In this document: positions 1 through 4,080 of the stretch, piece by piece | Numbering within the stretch: the stretch's first letter is position 1 | Layout of the letters: each line of letters starts with the position of its first letter | Assembly: GCA_017425745.1 (NCBI GenBank) | Contig: JAFOXT010000189.1 | Location: 1 to 5,679, forward strand | DNA length: 5,679 nucleotides | Direction: 5' to 3' | Source: Clostridia bacterium | GTDB taxonomy: Bacteria; Bacillota; Clostridia; Oscillospirales; Acutalibacteraceae | Made by a program: the position numbers and the translations under genes | The notes under the pieces: generated by a model | Told to the model about the DNA's origin: nothing | The model's database searches: none | What the model saw: the letters and a program-made list of their open reading frames with translations, nothing else

Positions 1-22
1 AAGAAAAATAAATAAGCAACAT

Positions 23-52
23 AAAAAAGCACTTCTTCGGAAGTGCTTTTTT
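23..52 (+). terminator. Rho-independent terminator of an upstream + strand gene
   Basis: A perfect 13-bp stem (23-35 with 40-52) closes a TTCG tetraloop. The loop is flanked by C and G, giving the very stable C(UUCG)G form when read on the + strand, and the 3' arm ends in six T. The A-tract on the 5' side makes it potentially bidirectional, but the loop sequence favours + strand use. It implies a gene ending just left of the window. A TAA at 13-15 is one possible stop, although too little sequence is present to say which frame is real. Confidence 0.9.
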
Positions 53-88
53 AGTGTGGAGTGTGAAGAGTGGAGTGTGGAGTTGTGG
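53..88. repeat. Heptanucleotide array, AGTGTGG type, five units
   Basis: Units read AGTGTGG (53-59), AGTGTGA (60-66), AGAGTGG (67-73), AGTGTGG (74-80) and AGTTGTGG (81-88, one base longer). The array begins at the base right after the terminator stem ends at 52. It runs into a core sequence at 85-108 that is shared with the element near rluA. Confidence 0.75.
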
Positions 89-108
89 GTCGCTTCGCTC
101 CGATTGTA
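85..108 (+). repeat. Core repeat copy 1 (24 nt)
   Basis: The sequence starts GTGGGTCGCTTCG and ends CCGATTGTA. The same 24 nt occur on the minus strand at 3853-3876 with two differences (G/A at position 8, C/T at position 14). In both places the core lies directly inside a heptamer array, which suggests a dispersed repeat family. I see no coding role. Confidence 0.7.
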
Positions 109-136
109 TACTGACGAAACGGTAAACGACATTCAA

Positions 137-157
137 TGCAAAATGCAAAATGCAAAA
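137..157 (+). repeat. Heptanucleotide array TGCAAAA x3
   Basis: There are three exact 7-bp units at 137-143, 144-150 and 151-157. The same unit occurs inverted (TTTTGCA) four times at 603-630, so the two arrays form inverted ends around about 445 bp of sequence. Including neighbouring bases, 23 of 24 positions (135-158 against 632-609) would pair. Confidence 0.85.
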
Positions 158-187
158 TTGCTGACGAAATCTGAAAATGATTCGTAG

Positions 188-206
188 GGGCGGCCATTGG
201 CCGTCC
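188..206. repeat. GC-rich hairpin, dispersed-repeat-like
   Basis: CGGCC (191-195), a loop of ATT and GGCCG (199-203) form the inner stem. A G-T wobble and two G-C pairs extend it to eight pairs. It is a sharp GC-rich island in AT-rich DNA and lacks a T-tract, so it is not a normal terminator. It resembles the short GC-rich palindromes scattered between genes in many Clostridia; that comparison is from memory. Confidence 0.5.
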
Positions 207-240
207 GCATTACCACCACAACACACTTAAATGCAAACAA

Positions 241-267
241 CATACAACACATACAACACATACAATG
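241..267 (+). repeat. CATACAACA tandem triplet
   Basis: Three 9-bp units start at 241, 250 and 259 (CATACAACA, CATACAACA, CATACAATG). The CATACAA core is the same as in the second cluster at 375-419, giving six direct copies and one inverted copy within 180 bp. Confidence 0.8.
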
Positions 268-374
268 TTTTCTATAATTATTTTCACTTTAATATCTGTA
301 AAAAGTTTTACTGTTTTTATTGTATTATTGTATTATAAACCCTCAGAACCCTTATGAATAGGGCGTTTCAGAGC

Positions 375-419
375 CATACAATCACCATACAATGTGCCAT
401 ACAATAAAGACTTTGTATG
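375..419. repeat. CATACAAT iteron-like cluster
   Basis: CATACAAT occurs at 375-382, 386-393 and 398-405, spaced 11 and 12 bp apart, or about one helical turn. An inverted TTGTATG lies at 413-419. Spacing near a helical turn is a feature of iterons and of multi-site protein binding. The cluster lies directly downstream of the minus-strand reading frame that ends at 420. No initiator gene is in the window, so a replication or binding role is only a possibility. Confidence 0.6.
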
Positions 420-617
420 TTATATTATTTCTATGAAATCATCGGTATCAAGCTCTATCTTTTTCCACCATCGCTGACTTCCGTAATCCTTGAATTGCTT
501 CCGCTCATTCTGTCTCACCCAATCCCCATACCCACACAAAAAAATCATCCCGACTGACTCAGCGGAATAACTTTTTATCATTATATTCAACTTGAAACGG
601 TATTTTGCATTTTGCAC
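420..617 (-). pseudogene. Possible C-terminal remnant of a VapE/phage primase-type protein
   Basis: This is a minus-strand frame of 65 codons ending in TAA at 420-422. Its middle (residues 31-53) contains GDWVRQ followed by NERKQFKDYGSQRWWKK. The pattern 'W..., basic residues, F.YG.Q..W' resembles the C-terminal end of virulence-associated E / phage primase-helicase proteins as I remember that family. The first codon (GTG at 617) lies inside the TTTTGCA array and has no Shine-Dalgarno sequence, so the N-terminal residues are translated repeat and the frame is unlikely to be an intact gene. Members of that family are several hundred residues long, so this would be a heavily truncated fragment. 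It could instead be a chance open frame; the motif match is by eye only. Confidence 0.35.
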
Positions 618-630
618 TTTGCATTTTGCA
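603..630 (-). repeat. Heptanucleotide array TTTTGCA x4, inverted partner of 137-157
   Basis: Units are TTTTGCA (603-609), TTTTGCA (610-616), CTTTGCA (617-623) and TTTTGCA (624-630). The array ends three bases before the ligA terminator stem. With the array at 137-157 it forms an inverted pair. Confidence 0.85.
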
Positions 631-633
631 TTT

Positions 634-659
634 AAAAAAGCTCCCGAAGGAGCTTTTTT
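634..659 (-). terminator. Rho-independent terminator of the rluA-family/ligA operon
   Basis: Eleven base pairs (634-644 with 649-659) enclose a four-base loop that reads TTCG on the minus strand, flanked by C and G, followed by a run of six T in that direction. The ligA stop codon (TAA at 660-658) lies in the A-tract of the 5' arm, so the hairpin begins at the stop codon. The symmetric A and T runs could let it work in both directions. Confidence 0.93.
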
Positions 660-2640
660 ATTTTATCATTTCACCGAACATTTCCTCGGAAATAACTGTA
701 ACTCCAAGGTCGTTCGCCTTTTTCAGCTTGCTTCCTGCATCTTCACCTGCAAGAACGTAAGAAGTCTTTTTTGAAACACTGCCTGATGCCTTTCCGCCGA
801 AAGACTCAATAATCGCAGTAGCCTCTGAACGGGTATACTTGGAAAGTGTGCCCGTAAGCACAAAGGTCTTGCCCTCAAAACGAGTGTCTTTAATCTCTTT
901 CTGACTTTCCATATTAAGCCCAAGCTCACAAAGTCTGTTCACAAGCTCACGGCTTTCCTCGTGAGAGAAAAAGTCCGTTACACTTTCAGCCATAATTCTG
1001 CCGAAGCCCTCAATAGCCTCAATTTCCTCTGTGGTGGCGTTCATAACCTTTTCCATTGTTCCGAATTTCTCTGAAAGAAGCGATGCTGTTTTCTGACCGA
1101 TGTGTCTTATGCCAAGGGCGAAAATAAGCTTTGAAAGGTCGTTACTCTTACTTTTTTCGGCTGCATCAAGAAGGTTCTGTGCACTCTTTTCACCCATACG
1201 CTCAATTGAAGCAATATCCTCTTTTTTAAGGGTGTAAATATCTGCTGCAGTTCTGATGAGTCCTTCATTAACAAGTGCCTCAAGCACAGCCGTACCCATA
1301 CCCTCAATGTCCATAGCATCGCGTGAACAGAAGTGAATGAGATTACGCAGAAGCTGACTCGGACAGTCGGGATTACAGCAACGAAGTGCCGCCTCGTCTT
1401 TTTCCCTTGTAACCTTACCGCCACAGGAAGGACAGATGTCAGGAATTTTATAGGGAACTGCATTTTCACTGTGACTTACAACGCTGAGCACCTCGGGGAT
1501 AATGTCACCGGCTTTACGGATAATAACTCTGTCGCCGATGCAGATGCCCTTTTCGTCAATGAAATCCTGGTTGTGCAGTGTTGCCCTTGAAACGGTTGTA
1601 CCTGCAAGAAGTGTAGGCTCAAAAATGCCCGTGGGTGTAAGCACACCCGTTCTGCCAACACCGATTTCTATATCGAGAAGTGTGGTTTCTTTTTCTTCGG
1701 GTGGGTACTTGAAAGCCAATGCCCACTTGGGAAATTTTGCCGTTGAGCCTAAAAGCTCACGTGAAGAAAAATCGTCAACCTTGATAACTGCTCCGTCAAT
1801 ATCAAAGGGGAGAGTGCCTCTGCTTTCACCGATTCGGTTGATTTCGTCAATTGCCTTTTCAATGCTTTCACATTTTTTATAAAAAGGTACGGTGGTAAAG
1901 CCAAGCTCCTTAAGGTAATCCAGCGACCCCTTGTGAGAATTAAGCTCCTTGCCCTCAATACGCTGAATGTTAAAGACAAAAATGTCAAGCTTTCTCTTTG
2001 CTGTAATCTGAGGATTCTTCTGTCTCAGTGAGCCTGCAGCAGCATTTCTCGGATTCTTAAAGGGCTTTTCGCCGTTTAATTCCTGCTCTGCAGTAAGCTC
2101 AATAAATACCTCTCTCGGCATATAAACCTCACCTCTGACCTCTAAAACGGGCAGTGGAGTATTTATTTTAAGTGGTACGTTACGGATTGTTCTGATGTTT
2201 GCCGTAACGTCTTCACCAACCTTGCCGTCGCCTCTTGTGGAAGCTCTGACAAGCATACCGTTTTCATATTCAAGTGATACGGAAAGTCCGTCGATTTTCG
2301 GTTCAACAACATAGGTGGGTTCACTTACAGCACCCTTTACTCTGCTGTCAAATGCGTGAACATCGTCAAAGCTGAAGCCGTCCTGAAGACTTTCCATAGG
2401 TACAAGGTGCTCAACGGGAGTGAACTGACCGTCTGCTTTACCGCCTACTCGGTGAGTGGGGCTGTCTGCCGTTAAAAGCTCGGGATATTTCTCTTCAATT
2501 GCAATAAGCTCGTGAAGAAGTCGGTCATATTCGAAATCCTCAATTTCAGGCTCGTCGTTTTCGTAGTATTTTTTGTTGTGATATTCAATTATGCTCCGTA
2601 GCTCTTCAGCCCGGTTTTTCATAAGCTCAAAATCTGTCAT
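658..2640 (-). CDS. ligA: NAD-dependent DNA ligase LigA
   Basis: LigA seals nicks in duplex DNA using NAD+, joining Okazaki fragments and completing repair in the cytoplasm. The product is 660 residues, normal for the family (about 650-680). Domains in order: an Ia NMN-binding region (about 1-65, with YHNKKYY and the DFEYD segment); the adenylation domain with catalytic Lys115 in KIDG (115-118), EVRGE (167-171), RNAAAGSLRQ (198-207) and DGAVIK (282-287); the OB fold (about 315-395); a four-cysteine zinc finger (C403, C406, C421, C426); helix-hairpin-helix repeats (about 442-580); and a C-terminal BRCT domain (about 587-660, FEGKTFVLTGTL). All expected active-site motifs are present, so it should be functional. 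The ATG at 2640 is preceded by GAGGAG seven bases upstream, inside the end of the preceding gene. Start and stop overlap as ATGA (2640-2637), suggesting translational coupling. The gene ends in the terminator at 634-659. Confidence 0.98.
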   Translation of the reverse strand: MTDFELMKNRAEELRSIIEYHNKKYYENDEPEIEDFEYDRLLHELIAIEEKYPELLTADSPTHRVGGKADGQFTPVEHLVPMESLQDGFSFDDVHAFDSRVKGAVSEPTYVVEPKIDGLSVSLEYENGMLVRASTRGDGKVGEDVTANIRTIRNVPLKINTPLPVLEVRGEVYMPREVFIELTAEQELNGEKPFKNPRNAAAGSLRQKNPQITAKRKLDIFVFNIQRIEGKELNSHKGSLDYLKELGFTTVPFYKKCESIEKAIDEINRIGESRGTLPFDIDGAVIKVDDFSSRELLGSTAKFPKWALAFKYPPEEKETTLLDIEIGVGRTGVLTPTGIFEPTLLAGTTVSRATLHNQDFIDEKGICIGDRVIIRKAGDIIPEVLSVVSHSENAVPYKIPDICPSCGGKVTREKDEAALRCCNPDCPSQLLRNLIHFCSRDAMDIEGMGTAVLEALVNEGLIRTAADIYTLKKEDIASIERMGEKSAQNLLDAAEKSKSNDLSKLIFALGIRHIGQKTASLLSEKFGTMEKVMNATTEEIEAIEGFGRIMAESVTDFFSHEESRELVNRLCELGLNMESQKEIKDTRFEGKTFVLTGTLSKYTRSEATAIIESFGGKASGSVSKKTSYVLAGEDAGSKLKKANDLGVTVISEEMFGEMIK

Positions 2641-3617
2641 CTTTTTTCTCCTCGTTTCAGTGTGCCTTCGTAAAATTCGTTTTTAAACCACACATCGTCA
2701 ATTGTGAACTCTTTTCCGTTAAGGTAGCCCAGCTCTTCGGCATCAGTGGTGAAGTCAAAAACAAGCTTATATGAGCAAAGGCACTGCTTTTTGTAACCGC
2801 TTTCCTTGTTCTGCTTGTTTTTTCCGTACTTTCCGTCTCCTAAAAGGGGATAACCGATTGACGCCATATGTGCTCTTATCTGATGAGTTCTGCCTGTAAG
2901 AAGGTCAATTTCAAGAAGGCTCAGGCCGTTATCATAGCCGAGAACAGTATACTTTGTGCGGATAAACTTTCCGCCCTGCTGTTGATTTTTTGAAACAAAA
3001 ACCTTGTTCTTTTTTTCGTCCTTTACAAGGTAGCCCTCAATTGTGTCGGTTTTCTTTTCGGGCTTTCCGTGAACAACACAAAGATAAAGCTTGTGAAGCT
3101 CTCTGTCCTTCATTTTCTGGTTGAGCACACGAAGGGCTGTTGCCGTTTTTGCACATATTACAATACCGCTTGTGTTACGGTCAATTCTGTTTACAAGCGC
3201 AGGGGCAAATGAGCTTTCGTCCTCAGGCTTGTAATCGCCCTTTTCAAAAAGATAACGCTTCACTCTTGTAATAAGGGTGTCAACATATTCGGTTTCGTCA
3301 GGGTGGGAGAGAAGCCCAACCTTTTTGTTGAGAAGAATGATATTTTCGTCCTCATAAACGATGTCTATGTGCTTTCCTGCGCTCATAAAGTCATAAACGG
3401 TTTCCTTTTTTTCAAGAAGCTCGTCGTTTATATAAAGGTCAACAACGTCGTCAACCTTAAGCTTTGTTGAAATTTCGGCTCTTTTTCCGTTGACCTTGAT
3501 TCTTTTTATACGCACATATTTGTACATAAGTGCCTTGGGAAGCTTAGGAAAGCTTTTAAGCAGAAACTTATCAAGTCGCTGATTTGCATCGTTGGGTTTT
3601 ATTTCGTAGCTTTTCAT
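2637..3617 (-). CDS. RluA-family 23S rRNA-type pseudouridine synthase with S4 domain
   Basis: This enzyme isomerises specific uridines in structured RNA, most likely 23S rRNA, to pseudouridine. The 326-residue product has an N-terminal S4 RNA-binding domain (about 12-65, starting at NQRLDKFLLK). The RluA-type catalytic domain follows, with NRIDRNTSG (143-151) carrying catalytic Asp146, a variant of the usual HRLDxxTSG. The conserved LLTGRTHQIRAHM (239-251) and GYPLLGDGKYG (255-265) segments come next. The S4-plus-catalytic layout is that of RluC/RluD-like enzymes; which uridines it modifies cannot be read from sequence. An upstream ATG at 3626 would add three residues, but it overlaps the ribosome site AAGGA itself. 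The ATG at 3617 has that site at proper spacing, so it is preferred. It is the first gene of a two-gene operon with ligA. A MITE-like element begins 19 bases upstream of the start codon. Confidence 0.94.
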   Translation of the reverse strand: MKSYEIKPNDANQRLDKFLLKSFPKLPKALMYKYVRIKRIKVNGKRAEISTKLKVDDVVDLYINDELLEKKETVYDFMSAGKHIDIVYEDENIILLNKKVGLLSHPDETEYVDTLITRVKRYLFEKGDYKPEDESSFAPALVNRIDRNTSGIVICAKTATALRVLNQKMKDRELHKLYLCVVHGKPEKKTDTIEGYLVKDEKKNKVFVSKNQQQGGKFIRTKYTVLGYDNGLSLLEIDLLTGRTHQIRAHMASIGYPLLGDGKYGKNKQNKESGYKKQCLCSYKLVFDFTTDAEELGYLNGKEFTIDDVWFKNEFYEGTLKRGEKR

Positions 3618-3625
3618 TGTGATCA

Positions 3626-3630
3626 TCCTT
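3626..3630 (-). promoter_or_regulatory. Ribosome binding site deciding the pseudouridine synthase start
   Basis: AAGGA on the minus strand is followed by eight bases and then the ATG at 3617-3615. The alternative ATG at 3626-3624 shares its first base with this site and so has no usable spacing. This supports a 326-residue rather than a 329-residue product. Confidence 0.7.
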
Positions 3631-3636
3631 TTAGTT

Positions 3637-3908
3637 AAAGTGAAAAGTTAAAAGTTGAAAGTTAAAATGTGGTCGCACATTCATATTTCAGCAGACGGTA
3701 AGATATAGTCTGCGAAACTGACTAAGTTATACAGGTTAATTAGTTAATTATATCCGACTTTACAATTCTTAATAAAGAAAACTCTACCCGCCGAATTTAT
3801 ATATCTGCTTTGGCGGTACGAATATAAAATTTCAGTAATCGGTTGAAACGGTTACAATCGGAACGAAGTGACCCACATTTCAACTTTCAACTTTTAACTT
3901 TAAACTTT
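3637..3908. mobile_element. MITE-like element with heptamer-built terminal inverted repeats
   Basis: The left end (3637-3672) reads AAAGTGA, AAAGTTA, AAAGTTG, AAAGTTA, AAATGTGG. The right end read on the minus strand (3908-3873) gives AAAGTTT, AAAGTTA, AAAGTTG, AAAGTTG, AAATGTGG. These match at 33 of 36 positions, giving terminal inverted repeats around a 272-bp element with no coding frame. Inside are small hairpins: AATGTG/CACATT (3666-3681), GCAGAC/GTCTGC (3691-3713) and CCGCC/GGCGG (3788-3816). Next to the right end is the 24-nt core also found at 85-108. I see no clear target-site duplication; TTTTA at 3629-3633 and 3906-3910 is too weak and is offset. A non-autonomous transposable element or another kind of palindromic intergenic repeat both fit. 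A minus-strand TATAAT at 3747-3752 has only a poor -35 match and is a weak internal promoter candidate. Confidence 0.6.
3853..3876 (-). repeat. Core repeat copy 2 (24 nt)
   Basis: Read on the minus strand this is GTGGGTCACTTCG ... CCGATTGTA, matching 85-108 at 22 of 24 positions. Here it borders an AAAGTTR heptamer array, whereas copy 1 borders an AGTGTGG array. The core is therefore conserved while the neighbouring heptamer differs. Confidence 0.7.
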
Positions 3909-3918
3909 TAATAAGCTG

Positions 3919-3947
3919 ATTATACCACAAATCGTAACAAAAGTGAA
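3919..3947 (-). promoter_or_regulatory. Candidate sigma-A promoter for the pseudouridine synthase-ligA operon
   Basis: On the minus strand a TTCACT (-35, four of six consensus bases) is followed by 17 bp and TGGTATAAT, an extended -10 with a perfect TATAAT at 3924-3919. Transcription would begin near 3912, just outside the MITE-like element, giving a leader of about 295 nt that contains the whole element. It is a better match than the TATAAT inside the element. Confidence 0.55.
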
Positions 3948-3986
3948 ACTAATTTTAAATTTTTTTAATTGCTTTTCATTATACAC

Positions 3987-4015
3987 TTGAAATACACATT
4001 GTTTTTATATATAAT
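3987..4015 (+). promoter_or_regulatory. Sigma-A promoter of the cysteine-repeat protein gene
   Basis: TTGAAA (3987-3992), a 17-bp spacer and a perfect TATAAT (4010-4015) form a near-consensus promoter. Transcription would start near 4022, giving a 5' leader of about 59 nt. It is arranged back to back with the minus-strand promoter candidate at 3919-3947. Confidence 0.8.
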
Positions 4016-4032
4016 AGTAGATGTATAACTGT

Positions 4033-4052
4033 GACTGTATACTTTTACAGTC
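4033..4052 (+). promoter_or_regulatory. Hairpin in the 5' leader of the cysteine-repeat protein gene
   Basis: GACTGTA (4033-4039) pairs perfectly with TACAGTC (4046-4052) around a six-base loop. It lies about 10 nt from the predicted transcript 5' end and 14 nt before the ribosome site AAGGAG (4067-4072), so it leaves that site free. A 5' stabilising hairpin for the mRNA is one reading; as DNA, the inverted repeat could also be an operator just downstream of the promoter. No T-tract follows, so it is not a terminator. Confidence 0.55.
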
Positions 4053-4080
4053 GGAAGAAAAAAGAAAAGGAGTTTGACTT

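Larger units (their letters stand above)
53..633. other. Gene-poor, repeat-rich region between convergent terminators
   Basis: This stretch separates two terminators and holds no convincing intact gene. From left to right it contains an AGTGTGG-type heptamer array, a 24-nt core also found near 3853-3876, a TGCAAAA array, a GC-rich hairpin, a CATACAACA triplet, an AT-rich segment with a small palindrome (GTAAAAAGTTTTAC, 298-311), CATACAAT repeats, a short reading frame that may be a primase/VapE remnant, and a TTTTGCA array inverted relative to the first. The 9-mer CTGACGAAA occurs at 111-119 and 161-169, on either side of the TGCAAAA array. The whole looks like accumulated small mobile or repeat DNA in a safe site between convergent genes; that reading is inference. 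Confidence 0.7.

Noticed and set aside
1..15. 3' end of an upstream + strand gene
   Set aside because: A stop at 13-15 before the terminator is plausible, but 12 coding bases cannot establish a frame or product.
343..374. Imperfect inverted repeat (CTCAGAACCCT against AGGGCGTTTCAGAG)
   Set aside because: The arms need gaps and mismatches to pair and no T-tract follows; too weak to call a terminator or attachment site.
241..420. CRISPR array
   Set aside because: The CATACAA units are 7-9 bp with almost no spacers, far from a CRISPR repeat-spacer layout, and no cas gene is present.
592..774. + strand frame of 60 codons
   Set aside because: It runs through the heptamer array, the terminator and the antisense of the end of ligA; no ribosome site and no recognisable motif.
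1502..1882. + strand frame of 126 codons inside ligA
   Set aside because: It lies antisense to well-conserved LigA motifs, with no ribosome site or known domain.
3624..3626. Upstream ATG as the start of the pseudouridine synthase
   Set aside because: It overlaps the only Shine-Dalgarno sequence, while the ATG at 3617 has that site at normal spacing.
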